DNA of 64,000 nucleotides, taken from Methanobrevibacter sp. (GTDB lineage: Archaea; Methanobacteriota; Methanobacteria; Methanobacteriales; Methanobacteriaceae). The stretch spans positions 107,092 to 171,091 of the forward strand of contig NZ_JAFRSC010000033.1 in NCBI RefSeq assembly GCF_017427765.1, in the 5' to 3' direction. Under the pieces are notes generated by a model. The model saw only the letters and a list, made by a program, of their open reading frames with translations. It was not told the origin of the DNA and ran no database searches. This document shows, piece by piece, positions 45,237-54,832 of this stretch (the first letter of the stretch is position 1; every line of letters begins with the position of its first letter). Made by a program: the position numbers and the translations under genes.

Positions 45237-47402
45237 ATGGTTGAAATAAAATATGTACCAACAATCTGTCCGTACTGTGGTACTGGTTGTGGACTCAACT
45301 TCGTTGTCAAAGACGGTAAAATTGTTGGTGTAGAACCTTTAAAAAGACACCCTGTAAATGAGGGTAAAGTATGTCCAAAAGGTAACTTTGGATATCAGTT
45401 TATTAATAGGGAAGACAGATTAACTACTCCTTTAATAAAAGAAAACGGTGAATTCAGAGAAGCTTCCTGGGATGAAGCACTAGACTTAGTTGCTAACAAA
45501 CTCAAAGAAGTATCTGACGAAGATCCAAACAAAGTTGGATTCTACGCATGTGCTCGTTCACCAAACGAAAACATTTATATTACTCAAAAATTAGCAAGAG
45601 TAGCTTGTCAAACTCAAAACGTAGACCACTGTGCACGTATCTGTCACGGTCCTACTGTAGCAGGTTTAGCTAACACTTTCGGATCAGGTGCTATGACCAA
45701 CGGATTCGACAGTATCAAAGAAGCTGACTACATCTTCTGTATCGGTTCTAACAACATGGAAGCTCACCCATTGTTTGGACGTAAATTAATCCAAGCTAAA
45801 CAAAACGGTGCTAAATTAGTTGTATTAGACCCAAGATTCACTCCTACTGCTAAAATTGCAGATGAATACGTACAATTCGAAACCGGTACTGACGTAGCTT
45901 TAATGAACGCAATGATTAAAGTAATCATCGACAGAGGATTACAAGATGAAGAGTTCATCCATTACAGAACCAAAGGTTTCGAAGAAATGAAAGAAACCGT
46001 TCAAAAATACACTTTAGATATGGCTTCTGAAATTACTGGTATTAAACCTGAAGTAATTGAACACTTAGCTATTGAATACGCATCTGCTGACAAAGCAGCT
46101 ATTGTATACTCATTAGGTATTACCGAACACTCTCACGGAGCAGACAACGTTATGTCCACTGCAAACCTTGCAATGTTAACCGGTAACATTGGTAGACTTG
46201 GTACTGGTGTAAACCCATTAAGAGGACAAAACAACGTACAAGGTGCTTGTGATATGGGTGCATTACCTTCCGATTACGTAGGTTACAGAAAAGTTAAAGA
46301 CCCAGAAACTACTGCATGGTTCAATGACTACTACAGTGGATACGGATATGAAGTAAACTTACCTACCACTCCTGGTTTAACTTTAGTAGAAATGATGAAC
46401 GCTGCTCACGCTGGAGACTTAAAAGTATTATACATCCACGGGGAAGACCCTGTATTATCCGATGCTGATGTACAACACACCAAAGAAGCTCTTGAAAACT
46501 TAGAAATGTTAGTCGTACAAGAATGTTTCTTAACCGATACTGCTCAATGTGCTGATGTAGTACTTCCTGCAGCAGGTTGGGGTGAACAAGAAGGTACATT
46601 CACCAGCGGTGAAAGAAGAGTACAATGCTTACACAAAGCACAAGAACCTCCTGAAGGCGCATGGTTAGATTGGAAAATCATGGAAGAAATCGCAGTCAGA
46701 ATGGGAGTTCCAAGAGAATTATTCCACTACGAAACTGCTGAAGACATCTTCAACGAAATCAGAGAATGTGCTCCTATCATGGCAGGTATGGACCGTAAAA
46801 GATTAGACACTCCTGAAGCTCTTCACTGGCCTTGCCCATCTGAAGATGACCCATGTCAACCATTAATGCACAAAGTAAAATTCGCACACCCTGACGGTTT
46901 AGGAATTTTCCAAGCATTAGAACACAAAGGACCAGTTGAAACTGTCGATGAAGAATACCCATTATTATTAACCACTACTAGAATATTGTTCCACTACCAC
47001 GCAGCAATGACTAGAAGATGTGAAACTTTAAACAATGAGGTAAAAACAGGATTCATCGAAATCAACACCAAAGATGCTGAAGCAAGAGGAATTCTCAACG
47101 GTGAAGTAGTAAAAGCATTCTCTAGAAGAGGAGAAATCGCAATTCCTGCTCGTGTAACTGATGATATCAGAGAAGGTATTGTAAACATTCCAATGCACTT
47201 TGTAGAATGTGCAGCTAATGTATTAACCAACTCCGATTCTTTCGACCCTAAATCTAAAATGGTTGAATTGAAAGCTTGTGCTATTCAAGTAGAAAAACTC
47301 CCAGATGTTGTTGAAATGAAAGGAGAAGTCTACAAAGATGGTACTGACACTGAAATTAAAGCTGAAAACATGGCAACTACCACCGTAAAAGTAGGTAAAT
47401 AA
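45237..47402 (+). CDS. fdhA: formate dehydrogenase subunit alpha (F420-linked)
   Basis: A 721-aa molybdo/tungsto-bis-pterin oxidoreductase that oxidises formate to CO2. The N-terminal [4Fe-4S] site is [12 protein letters not shown] with KVCPKGNFG at about residues 11-49. The metal ligand position reads [14 protein letters not shown] at about 131-144 with cysteine, where some relatives have selenocysteine. The C-terminal pterin-binding domain has [20 protein letters not shown] precedes the ATG. Electrons pass to fdhB (17 nt downstream). Confidence 0.97.
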   Translation: MVEIKYVPTICPYCGTGCGLNFVVKDGKIVGVEPLKRHPVNEGKVCPKGNFGYQFINREDRLTTPLIKENGEFREASWDEALDLVANKLKEVSDEDPNKVGFYACARSPNENIYITQKLARVACQTQNVDHCARICHGPTVAGLANTFGSGAMTNGFDSIKEADYIFCIGSNNMEAHPLFGRKLIQAKQNGAKLVVLDPRFTPTAKIADEYVQFETGTDVALMNAMIKVIIDRGLQDEEFIHYRTKGFEEMKETVQKYTLDMASEITGIKPEVIEHLAIEYASADKAAIVYSLGITEHSHGADNVMSTANLAMLTGNIGRLGTGVNPLRGQNNVQGACDMGALPSDYVGYRKVKDPETTAWFNDYYSGYGYEVNLPTTPGLTLVEMMNAAHAGDLKVLYIHGEDPVLSDADVQHTKEALENLEMLVVQECFLTDTAQCADVVLPAAGWGEQEGTFTSGERRVQCLHKAQEPPEGAWLDWKIMEEIAVRMGVPRELFHYETAEDIFNEIRECAPIMAGMDRKRLDTPEALHWPCPSEDDPCQPLMHKVKFAHPDGLGIFQALEHKGPVETVDEEYPLLLTTTRILFHYHAAMTRRCETLNNEVKTGFIEINTKDAEARGILNGEVVKAFSRRGEIAIPARVTDDIREGIVNIPMHFVECAANVLTNSDSFDPKSKMVELKACAIQVEKLPDVVEMKGEVYKDGTDTEIKAENMATTTVKVGK

Positions 47403-47419
47403 ATAGGGAGTAGATTTAA

Positions 47420-48625
47420 ATGAGCGCAAAAATTAACGATATGTACTACGCATACTCTGCTATTGAAGATATCAAAGAAAAAGGAGAATATGGTGGAGTA
47501 GTAACTACTATCATGAAATACTTATTAGAAGAAGGTATCGTTGACGGTGTTGTTGGTGTAACCCAAGGTCACGATATTTATGATGGTGTACCAACCCTCA
47601 TAACCGACCCTGCTGATGTTATTAAAACTGCAGGTTCCATTCACTGTGGTACTTTAAACATTGCTAAATTCGTATCTAAATATTTAGATGGTGCAAGATA
47701 CATGAAACTCGCTGTTGCATGTAAACCTTGTGATGCAATGACCATCCGTGAATTAATGAAAAAAGGTAAAATCATCGAAGAAAACGTCATTATGATTGGG
47801 GTAAACTGTGGTGGAACTATGTCACCTGTTCCAACCATGAACATGATTAGAGATGTATACGATTTAGATCCTAAAGACGTTATCAAAGAAGAAATCGCTA
47901 AAGGTAAACTTATCATGGAAACTGCTGACGGCGAAAAAGCTTTCAAAATCGATGAATTAGAAGAACAAGGTATGGGTAGAAGAGAAAACTGTCAAAGATG
48001 TAATCTCAAAATACCTTCCAACGCTGACTTAGCTTTAGGTAACTGGGGAGTTATCGGTCCTTTAGCAGGAAAAGCTACTTTTGTTGAAGTATTCACTGAA
48101 ACTGGTGCTGACGTTTTAGGTAAAGTAATTGACGCAGGTTTAATTGCTACCGAAGAACCAATCGAAAAAGGTATCAAAATCAGAGAAAACGTTAACAATT
48201 TCATGCTTAAAGAATCCCAAGCTAAAAAAGAAATCGATTACGCAGGTACTACTGGAGATATTATTGACGTATTCTATCAATACGAAGATGAATTCTCCAA
48301 ATGTATGAAATGTTACGGTTGTCGTGAAGCATGTCCATTATGTTTCTGTGAAGACTGCTGTCTTGAAGCTGAAGGTCCTGAATGGGTACCTGGTGGATAC
48401 ACTCCTGCAGCTCCATTCTTCCACTTAACACGTTTAGTACACATGGTTGACGCATGTACCAACTGTGGTCAATGTTCAGAAGTATGTCCATGTGAAATCC
48501 CTGTAGCTAAAGTATGGAGTACCGTAAACAACAAAGTAAGAGAAATCTACGGATACATTCCAGGTATGGGTAGTGAAGATCCACTTCCATTCACTGATCA
48601 TGTATCCAAAGCTAAATGGTTATAA
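47420..48625 (+). CDS. fdhB: formate dehydrogenase subunit beta (coenzyme F420-reducing)
   Basis: A 401-aa flavin and iron-sulfur subunit passing electrons from FdhA to coenzyme F420. The FrhB-like domain has [20 protein letters not shown] near the start, [13 protein letters not shown] and [10 protein letters not shown]. Two C-terminal ferredoxin motifs are [16 protein letters not shown] at about residues 294-309 and [16 protein letters not shown] at about 352-367. AGGGAG precedes the ATG. Confidence 0.97.
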   Translation: MSAKINDMYYAYSAIEDIKEKGEYGGVVTTIMKYLLEEGIVDGVVGVTQGHDIYDGVPTLITDPADVIKTAGSIHCGTLNIAKFVSKYLDGARYMKLAVACKPCDAMTIRELMKKGKIIEENVIMIGVNCGGTMSPVPTMNMIRDVYDLDPKDVIKEEIAKGKLIMETADGEKAFKIDELEEQGMGRRENCQRCNLKIPSNADLALGNWGVIGPLAGKATFVEVFTETGADVLGKVIDAGLIATEEPIEKGIKIRENVNNFMLKESQAKKEIDYAGTTGDIIDVFYQYEDEFSKCMKCYGCREACPLCFCEDCCLEAEGPEWVPGGYTPAAPFFHLTRLVHMVDACTNCGQCSEVCPCEIPVAKVWSTVNNKVREIYGYIPGMGSEDPLPFTDHVSKAKWL

Positions 48626-48662
48626 AGGGGGTTTCTCCTTTATTCACCTTTTTTCTTTTTTT
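48622..48662 (+). terminator. terminator of fdhAB
   Basis: ATAAAGG (48622-48628) and CCTTTAT (48637-48643) pair around GGGTTTCT. A C-poor T-run follows. The fdhB stop codon overlaps the left arm. Confidence 0.65.
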
Positions 48663-48712
48663 TGAAACCTTGAGTTAACAATGTTATATTCTTAATTAAA
48701 AAATAAAAGAAC

Positions 48713-49642
48713 CTATTTATTAAAAGGTTCACGATTATTTATTCCGTCAAGGAAAATTTCTTTTAGTCTTTCATCACTTTCACCATTCCTGACATGGGAA
48801 ATTAATTCAACTAAATTATCATTTCTTAAAAGACATGGTTTGATTTTTCCATCTGGAGTTATCCTTAATCTGGAGCAATTTGCGCAAAATGTAGAGTTAT
48901 CTACTGGCTTGACTACCTCGATTTCTCCACCGTCTATGTAATATTTTTTACGTCCCTGCATAAACTTACGTTCATGTACCTCATCAGCTATATCAGCCAA
49001 CCTTTCTTCAATCATATCTAATTTATAATGATAATCCGCACTGAATTTGTCATCATCACAGTTTTCACTTTCAATAAGTTCAATCAGCTGAAGCACCATA
49101 TTGTTATCTCTGCAGAATTTAAACATGTCCTTAACTTCATTTTGGTTGATGTCTTTCATGACTACCATGTTGATTTTAACCGGATACAGTCCCACTTCAA
49201 CGGCCTTTAGGATTCCTGCTTTAGCAGAGTCCAGATAATCCTTTTTAGTAATGAGTTCATAGGTTTCAGGGTTTAATGTATCGAGGCTGACATTTACTCT
49301 ATCAAGTCCCGCATCCTTTAGACCCTGAGCGTATTTTTCAAGATATGTTCCATTAGTTGTCATTGAAATATCTTTAAAGTCAAGACTGGCTATTTTTTCA
49401 ATAATTTCAACAATATCTTTTCTGATTAACGGTTCGCCACCGGAAATTCTTATTTTTTGAACGCCAATATCTTTTGCAATTTTACATATTATATACAACT
49501 CATCTGCGGTCATTTCCTGTTTTGAAGAAACCATTCCGTCATGGTGGCAATATAAGCAGTTGACGTTACACCTGTTTGTTATTGTTATTCTTAGTGAAAT
49601 GATTGGTCTTTTATAGTTGTCTTTAACAAATTCTTCTGTCAT
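48713..49642 (-). CDS. moaA: GTP 3',8-cyclase MoaA
   Basis: A 309-aa radical SAM enzyme starting molybdopterin synthesis from GTP. The radical SAM cluster is [12 protein letters not shown] at about residues 25-36 and the second cluster is [20 protein letters not shown] at about 257-276. [10 protein letters not shown] near 68 is the SAM-binding GGE block. It starts directly at the mobB stop (no gap), so mobB-moaA are one operon. It works with MoaC at 8749. Confidence 0.96.
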   Translation of the reverse strand: MTEEFVKDNYKRPIISLRITITNRCNVNCLYCHHDGMVSSKQEMTADELYIICKIAKDIGVQKIRISGGEPLIRKDIVEIIEKIASLDFKDISMTTNGTYLEKYAQGLKDAGLDRVNVSLDTLNPETYELITKKDYLDSAKAGILKAVEVGLYPVKINMVVMKDINQNEVKDMFKFCRDNNMVLQLIELIESENCDDDKFSADYHYKLDMIEERLADIADEVHERKFMQGRKKYYIDGGEIEVVKPVDNSTFCANCSRLRITPDGKIKPCLLRNDNLVELISHVRNGESDERLKEIFLDGINNREPFNK

Positions 49643-50680
49643 TTAATCTGCCACCTTAATTTCGATTTCGCTAATTTCTTCATCAATGTGTAATGAGTTA
49701 ATAATTGCATAAATTGTCTCTTTTAGGATTCCTGATGTAAATTCGTTTATTTCAACATCGTGGTCGTTGGTTTTTAGAATTATGTTGGAGTTTTCCAGTT
49801 CTCCATTTGCAATATCTGAAATCTGAATGAAGATTGACTTCACATTATCTTCAGTTTTAATTGACTTTATCATTGCTTTTATGGAATTTGACACGATATT
49901 TTTTGTAAATTTGTTAATATATAATGATTTTTTGTTAATTAATATAGAGCATTCTGAATCTTCATTTTTTTGTGATGTTGGGCTATTTGGAACCACTAAT
50001 TCGATTTTACCTATATTTTCAACATTATACTCTTCAAGATTTAATGTGTTTATGACACCAATAATGTTTTGCTTTAGATAGTCGCTTACGAATCTGTTAA
50101 GTCCAACTACATGTTCATCGATTGATAAATAACTGTGAACATCATCTAATTCATCAACACTTAAATTTCCTTCTCTGATTTCTTTTGCAATTGTTTCTCC
50201 ATTATTAAACCCACAATTATTTGCAAAAAGAGTATCCACAATATCATGGCCTCTGTTTTCGATTAAATCTGCGAGTTCACTGACTCCTTTGTCATCTATT
50301 GTAAATGAATCTACTTCAGCTATTGTATATTCGTCTCTAACATTGGGGGATGTAATGATTTTAGGGTAGTTATAGCTTTTATAGCCTTCAATTATCACGA
50401 AATCGAAGTCATCAAAGTGTTTTAATAAGTATAAAATTCTGTTTAGGTCATGCTCTTTTCGGGCATTGAAAAATGTTGTTGATCCAACTCCCACAACAAG
50501 ATTTGCTCCGGCCTGCTTATGTTTCCAGGTATCAGTATTTTCCTTATCCATTTCAATGGAATGATGTGAATGTTTGATGGATGCAACATTGTAACCCCTT
50601 TTTGTTAATTCATTAATAATTTTTACAGTCAGTGAAGTTTTTCCGGTATTTTTTTTACCTACAACAGATGCGATTTTCAT
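49643..50680 (-). CDS. mobB: MobB (pterin guanine dinucleotide) with repeated C-terminal extension
   Basis: A 345-aa protein. The first ~155 residues are MobB, a P-loop GTPase helping form molybdopterin guanine dinucleotide: Walker A GKKNTGKTSL at about 7-16, VASIKHSHH near 33, ADTWKH-like NTDTWKHKQAGA and VIIEGYK. The rest (about residues 160-345) has a degenerate cysteine region (FANNCGFNNGETIAKEIREG). It then has three similar units of about 45 residues, each pairing a Leu/Asn-Phe helix with a final IE-I-V strand. The ATG at 50680 is taken because GGGGATT lies upstream. Confidence 0.85.
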   Translation of the reverse strand: MKIASVVGKKNTGKTSLTVKIINELTKRGYNVASIKHSHHSIEMDKENTDTWKHKQAGANLVVGVGSTTFFNARKEHDLNRILYLLKHFDDFDFVIIEGYKSYNYPKIITSPNVRDEYTIAEVDSFTIDDKGVSELADLIENRGHDIVDTLFANNCGFNNGETIAKEIREGNLSVDELDDVHSYLSIDEHVVGLNRFVSDYLKQNIIGVINTLNLEEYNVENIGKIELVVPNSPTSQKNEDSECSILINKKSLYINKFTKNIVSNSIKAMIKSIKTEDNVKSIFIQISDIANGELENSNIILKTNDHDVEINEFTSGILKETIYAIINSLHIDEEISEIEIKVAD

Positions 50681-50739
50681 TTCATAATCCCCTAATTTAA
50701 TATTATATTTTAACATTAATAATACTATATTTTTTTATG

Positions 50740-50758
50740 ATGTGTAGTTACTACACAT
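50740..50758. promoter_or_regulatory. 19-bp palindrome at the mobB promoter
   Basis: ATGTGTAGTTACTACACAT: perfect 9-bp arms around one T. It lies about 60 nt upstream of mobB, next to an AT-rich TATA-like element, and is nearly the same as the palindrome at 51064. Differences are at two symmetric positions and the centre. Confidence 0.7.
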
Positions 50759-51063
50759 TTTTTTGTTCAACCTAAAAATTTGGCTATTTTTCATCATTTC
50801 CCATGCTTTTTTCATACTTTTTAACTATTTTTTATTACAAAATAATCGATATAAACAATTTTTAATATCGCAAATTAATATCTAAATTTAAAATTAAAAC
50901 TTTAAAATTGTTTTTTTATTTTTTAAAGATAATTTAGCTATCTATATGTTTAAATCTATTTTTAAAGTAAATATTTAAATTTTTTTGTTGTAGTATTCCC
51001 ACAGTAGTATATAAAGCTTGTGTCTTGATTTTTATAGGCAAATATATTTATATAAGTAAACAT

Positions 51064-51082
51064 ATGTGTAATCATTACACAT
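51064..51082. promoter_or_regulatory. 19-bp palindrome over the fwd start site
   Basis: ATGTGTAATCATTACACAT: perfect 9-bp arms around C. It lies 9-27 nt downstream of the TATA box at 51047-51055, so it covers the predicted transcription start, a classic repressor position. Confidence 0.75.
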
Positions 51083-51092
51083 GGTGGTTCAA

Positions 51093-51542
51093 ATGCCAAA
51101 ACATATTGCATCTGGTTTGAAATATTTGGCTGCAGTCAAATTGAAAGATGCTGGTGAAAGTCACCAGGCGATTGCAAATGAGCTGGGTGTTGACAGATCT
51201 ACTATCTCACATTATTTGAACGGTAGTAACTTGTCTTGGAACTCAATTGATGTTGCAAGGACTATTACGGAACTTTCTCCTCGTGATTTCTTGAAAATGA
51301 CTGAAGTTATTTTTAACGAACCGGAACAGAGTCGGAAAATTGTGAATATTTGCCAAGAAAGAAATTTCGAAGTAAATATAGAAGATTCTTGTATTGGTTG
51401 TGGCTTATGTGTAAATGCATGTACGATGAAAGCTATTAAATTAGAATCGTTAACGGCACATGCAGACTCCATACAATGTTGCGGTTGTCAGCTATGTAAA
51501 GATGAGTGCCCAACTAATTCTATAAAAATTTTGGAGATTTAA
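51093..51542 (+). CDS. HTH protein fused to two [4Fe-4S] ferredoxin motifs, first gene of fwd operon
   Basis: A 149-aa two-part protein. An N-terminal helix-turn-helix (about residues 8-45, SHQAIANELGVDRSTISHYL) is followed by a helical linker and a C-terminal dicluster ferredoxin: CIGCGLCVNAC near 102 and CCGCQLCKDECP near 129. It occupies the place where fwdH is described in other Methanobacteriales. The HTH strongly suggests a redox- or iron-sulfur-sensing regulator, probably of its own operon; whether it also transfers electrons is unknown. Start 51093 uses GGTGG; an upstream in-frame ATG at 51081 is inside the palindrome. Confidence 0.85.
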   Translation: MPKHIASGLKYLAAVKLKDAGESHQAIANELGVDRSTISHYLNGSNLSWNSIDVARTITELSPRDFLKMTEVIFNEPEQSRKIVNICQERNFEVNIEDSCIGCGLCVNACTMKAIKLESLTAHADSIQCCGCQLCKDECPTNSIKILEI

Positions 51543-51543
51543 T

Positions 51544-52635
51544 ATGATTAGAAATTTAAAAGAAGTTAAAGACAACAACTTTGACATTACAAGGTCAGCG
51601 GAGGAAGTAAGAAATTTGTCTTTCAACGATCATGTTTGTCTTGGATGTGGAATCTGTGAATCCACTTGTCCTGTTGAAGCAATTACATTAAATGCAGTTG
51701 CTCTCGATGCTCGTGTTGGTTTTGAAACTTATTTCAGTGGACACGACAAAATAGGCCAAAACATCAAAGAAGCTCCTGACGTCCAAAGAATAAGCATTGA
51801 TGAAAGCAAATGTGTATTATGTGGTATGTGCAGCGGATTATGTCCTGTCGATGCATTAGTATTAACAATCAACGATGTACCTATCCGTGAAATTGATGCA
51901 TATCCTCACTACAACGCTTTCTCAGAAATCGATGATGATGAATGTATTTACTGTAAAAGATGTGAAATTGCATGTCCTCGTGATGCAATCGTCATTGAAA
52001 GAGTATTGCCAAGTCGTGCAGACTTAGTAACTGGTGAAATTGAAGTAAATGAAGATGACTGTATTTACTGTGGTGTATGTCAAGAATTATGTCCTGCAGA
52101 AGCTATTGTTGTTGATAGTGAAACTGGAAAAGAATCTATTGTTATTGACAAAGACAAATGTGTATACTGTCTCGTATGTAAAAAATCTTGTCCTACTAAT
52201 GCTATTAAAGCACTTTGTAGAGCTTGTTCCTATGGTGAATATGATTTAGACCCTGCTAAAGCAGTAGTTACAGGAAACTCTGTAATTGACTCTAATGCAT
52301 GTGTATACTGCGGATGGTGTGAAGGAGTATGTCCTACTGATGCAGCAAAACACAAAAAACCATTTGAAGGAACTATCGAAGTAGATCAAGACAAATGTCA
52401 AGCTTGTGGTGCTTGTGTAGATATTTGTAGTTGTAATGCTTTAGCATTCCCTGTATCAACTGGTCCTGGTTCTAGAATGGAACATGTCATTGCTAATGCT
52501 GATTACTGTATTAAATGTAAAGCATGTGCTAACGCATGTCCTAACGAAGCTATTACAGTAGTAAGAACCGAAATTGATCACACTCCTACAAACTCAGCAA
52601 CTTGGAATGAAGCTTTAGACGCTATTAAAAACTAG
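51544..52635 (+). CDS. fwdF: polyferredoxin FwdF (tungsten formylmethanofuran dehydrogenase)
   Basis: A 363-aa protein with eight CxxCxxCxxxC motifs: CLGCGICESTC, CVLCGMCSGLC, CIYCKRCEIAC, CIYCGVCQELC, CVYCLVCKKSC, CVYCGWCEGVC, CQACGACVDIC and CIKCKACANAC. It should hold eight [4Fe-4S] clusters, forming the electron wire of the Fwd complex that reduces CO2 to formylmethanofuran. GGAG precedes the ATG, which follows the HTH-ferredoxin stop by 1 nt. Confidence 0.96.
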   Translation: MIRNLKEVKDNNFDITRSAEEVRNLSFNDHVCLGCGICESTCPVEAITLNAVALDARVGFETYFSGHDKIGQNIKEAPDVQRISIDESKCVLCGMCSGLCPVDALVLTINDVPIREIDAYPHYNAFSEIDDDECIYCKRCEIACPRDAIVIERVLPSRADLVTGEIEVNEDDCIYCGVCQELCPAEAIVVDSETGKESIVIDKDKCVYCLVCKKSCPTNAIKALCRACSYGEYDLDPAKAVVTGNSVIDSNACVYCGWCEGVCPTDAAKHKKPFEGTIEVDQDKCQACGACVDICSCNALAFPVSTGPGSRMEHVIANADYCIKCKACANACPNEAITVVRTEIDHTPTNSATWNEALDAIKN

Positions 52636-52643
52636 GTGATTAT

Positions 52644-52874
52644 ATGGAACTTAAAGTTAATCAAGATAATTGTTTAGGATGCGGGATTTGTGTAATCGCT
52701 TGTCCTGTTAACGCAGCTATCAGTCCTGAAAATGCTGGTGGTAATGGTGCAAAGACTGAAGAAGTTATTATGATGGTAGAAAACGGATTTATCAAACTCT
52801 TTAGTCCTGAAAAATGTGAAGAGTGTGGAACATGTCAAATGTTTTGCCCAGTAAATGCTATATGGTTAGAATAG
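52644..52874 (+). CDS. fwdG: ferredoxin subunit FwdG
   Basis: A 76-aa dicluster ferredoxin. Motifs are CLGCGICVIACPVN at about residues 9-22 and CEECGTCQMFCPVN at about 57-70, each binding [4Fe-4S]. It links FwdF to the catalytic FwdB. Ribosome site AGGTGAT; 8 nt after fwdF and 12 nt before fwdD. Confidence 0.95.
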   Translation: MELKVNQDNCLGCGICVIACPVNAAISPENAGGNGAKTEEVIMMVENGFIKLFSPEKCEECGTCQMFCPVNAIWLE

Positions 52875-52886
52875 GGGGATTATTTT

Positions 52887-53456
52887 ATGCATTATGCTAA
52901 TACTTATTTAGAAAAACCTGTAGTACCTGATGTAAAAATTACTGGTGAAGGAACTACTGACGTACTCAAATGTATGTTAAACACCGGTTCTGACATCTAC
53001 CAAGGTGCTTGTAAAAAAAGAGGATCCACCTTAAAAGAAGAATACAAAAACGCTTCTGGTACCTGTTACATGGATCCTAGAGATATGGCAAAATTAGGTG
53101 TAAACAACTGGGATACTGTACTTGTTAAAACCGATTTCGGTGAAGTAGTAGTAAACTGTGCAGTTTCAAGAGATGCACCTCACGAAGGTACTGTATTCAT
53201 TTGTAAAGGTCCATGGGCTAACACTATTGTAAGCCACGATACTTACTGTTGTTCTGACCCTACTTACAAAGGTATTCGTTGTACCGTAGAAAAAACTGAT
53301 AGAAAAGTATTACTCATGGCAGACTTAATGAGATGGGTATACAAAAAATACGTTGATGAAGAAGATGACGATGTTGTTGAAAACATGGAATCTTTAGGTG
53401 AATTGCCTGTTTATCACGGACGTAAATGGGAGGAGTTGATTGACCATGACTTATGA
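52887..53456 (+). CDS. fwdD: formylmethanofuran dehydrogenase subunit D
   Basis: A 189-aa pterin dinucleotide-binding subunit, the detached C-terminal domain of molybdopterin oxidoreductases. [20 protein letters not shown] at about residues 57-76 and [20 protein letters not shown] at about 96-115 are the characteristic blocks. The first ~50 residues ([12 protein letters not shown]) are typical of FwdD. It overlaps fwdB by 11 nt. AGGGGGAT precedes the ATG. Confidence 0.95.
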   Translation: MHYANTYLEKPVVPDVKITGEGTTDVLKCMLNTGSDIYQGACKKRGSTLKEEYKNASGTCYMDPRDMAKLGVNNWDTVLVKTDFGEVVVNCAVSRDAPHEGTVFICKGPWANTIVSHDTYCCSDPTYKGIRCTVEKTDRKVLLMADLMRWVYKKYVDEEDDDVVENMESLGELPVYHGRKWEELIDHDL

Positions 53457-54822
53457 ACCACCTGTAACTGATTATGATTACATTGTTGAAAATTGTACCT
53501 GTGCATTCTGTGGTTGTAACTGTGACGACTTAGATTACTTAGTAAAAGATAATCACGTTGTTGCTGTAAGACACGCATGCAGATTAGGGGCAAGTAAAAT
53601 TATGGAAGATATGGACCAAAGATTACTTGTTCCAATGATTAGGGATGAAAACGGAGAACTTACCGAAGTAGATTGGGATACTGCTTTAGATAAAGCTGCT
53701 GAATACATTGCTAACTCAGTAAGACCAGTATTTTACGGTTGGTCTGAAACTTCTACTGAATGTATGAAAGAAGGAGTAGCATTAGGTGAATACATCGGTG
53801 CAGTTTTAGATAACCAAGCTACTATCTGTCACGGTCCTTCCTTACAAGCTGTGCAAAACGCAGGTTACCCTATTCAAACCTTAGGAGAAGTTCAAAACAG
53901 AGCAGACGTTATTGCTTACTCTGGAAGTAACGCTATGAACTCTCACCCAAGACACATGGCAAGATATGCTGTATTCTGTCGTGGATACTTCAGACAAAGA
54001 GGAAGATTCGACAGAACTGTTATTACCATGGATCCAAAATTCTCAGACACTGCAAAATGTTCTGACAAATGGATCGGATTTGAACAAAACGGAGACTACG
54101 GTTTCTACAATGCTATTAGAGCTGTACTCAGAGGAAAAGAATTATACCAAGATGTAATTTCTGGAATTCCTAAAGAAGATATTTACGAATTAGCAGAAGA
54201 AATGAAAAGCGCTGAATTCGGTGTTCTCTTCTTCGGTTTAGGTTTAACCCACACATTATCCAAACAAAGAAACATCGATATTGCTATTAAAATGGTACAA
54301 GACTTAAACAGATTCTCCAAATGGGGTCTTACTCCAATGAGAGGTCACTTTAACGTAAACGGTTTCAACATTTTCATGGCATTCGAATGTGGATTTGCAT
54401 TTGGTGTTGACTACTGTAGAGGTTACCCAAGATATATGTTAGGAGAAACCAACACTATCGATTTATTAACCAGAAAAGAACCAGACTGTTTCATGGTTAT
54501 TGCAGCTGACCCTGGTGCTCACTTCCCTAATGGAGCAAACCAACACTTAGCTAACATTCCTGTTATTCAAATCGATATTCACTGGGGTCCATCTACTGAA
54601 CTTGCTGACGTAGTATTGCCAGGTTCATTCATTGCTGTAGAATGTGCTGGTACCAGTTACCGTATGGATGGAGTTCCTATCTACATGAAGAAAGCTATCG
54701 ACAAACCAGAAACCTGTCGTGACGACGAATGGATTGTCCGTGAATTGAAAGAAAGAGTAATGAAACTCAGAGAAGAGCCAAACGTAGCTCCAAAATATGT
54801 GCCAAATCCAAACGCACTCTAA
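53446..54822 (+). CDS. fwdB: formylmethanofuran dehydrogenase subunit B (catalytic)
   Basis: A 458-aa tungstopterin and [4Fe-4S] catalytic subunit that reduces CO2 to formate within Fwd. The N-terminal cluster motif is [13 protein letters not shown] at about residues 16-28 with HACRLGASK near 48. The metal-ligand position is cysteine in [10 protein letters not shown] at about 125-134, where some methanogens have selenocysteine. The ATG at 53446 has GGAG upstream; a TTG two codons earlier is not needed. A short overlap with fwdA's longer frame disappears with the start chosen there. Confidence 0.96.
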   Translation: MTYEPPVTDYDYIVENCTCAFCGCNCDDLDYLVKDNHVVAVRHACRLGASKIMEDMDQRLLVPMIRDENGELTEVDWDTALDKAAEYIANSVRPVFYGWSETSTECMKEGVALGEYIGAVLDNQATICHGPSLQAVQNAGYPIQTLGEVQNRADVIAYSGSNAMNSHPRHMARYAVFCRGYFRQRGRFDRTVITMDPKFSDTAKCSDKWIGFEQNGDYGFYNAIRAVLRGKELYQDVISGIPKEDIYELAEEMKSAEFGVLFFGLGLTHTLSKQRNIDIAIKMVQDLNRFSKWGLTPMRGHFNVNGFNIFMAFECGFAFGVDYCRGYPRYMLGETNTIDLLTRKEPDCFMVIAADPGAHFPNGANQHLANIPVIQIDIHWGPSTELADVVLPGSFIAVECAGTSYRMDGVPIYMKKAIDKPETCRDDEWIVRELKERVMKLREEPNVAPKYVPNPNAL

Positions 54823-54832
54823 AGGTGATATA

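Larger units (their letters stand above)
50681..51092. promoter_or_regulatory. divergent regulatory region mobB / fwd operon
   Basis: About 410 nt without a gene, very AT-rich. It contains two matching 19-bp palindromes (50740-50758 and 51064-51082), a TATA box TTTATATAA at 51047-51055 for the fwd operon and a second TATATAAAG at 51008-51016. A ribosome site GGTGG at 51083-51087 precedes the ATG at 51093. The middle shows only AT-rich tracts. Confidence 0.65.

Noticed and set aside
45600..45700. Selenocysteine codon in fdhA or fwdB
   Set aside because: Both metal-ligand positions are cysteine codons ([10 protein letters not shown] and ATICHGPS) and no in-frame TGA occurs.
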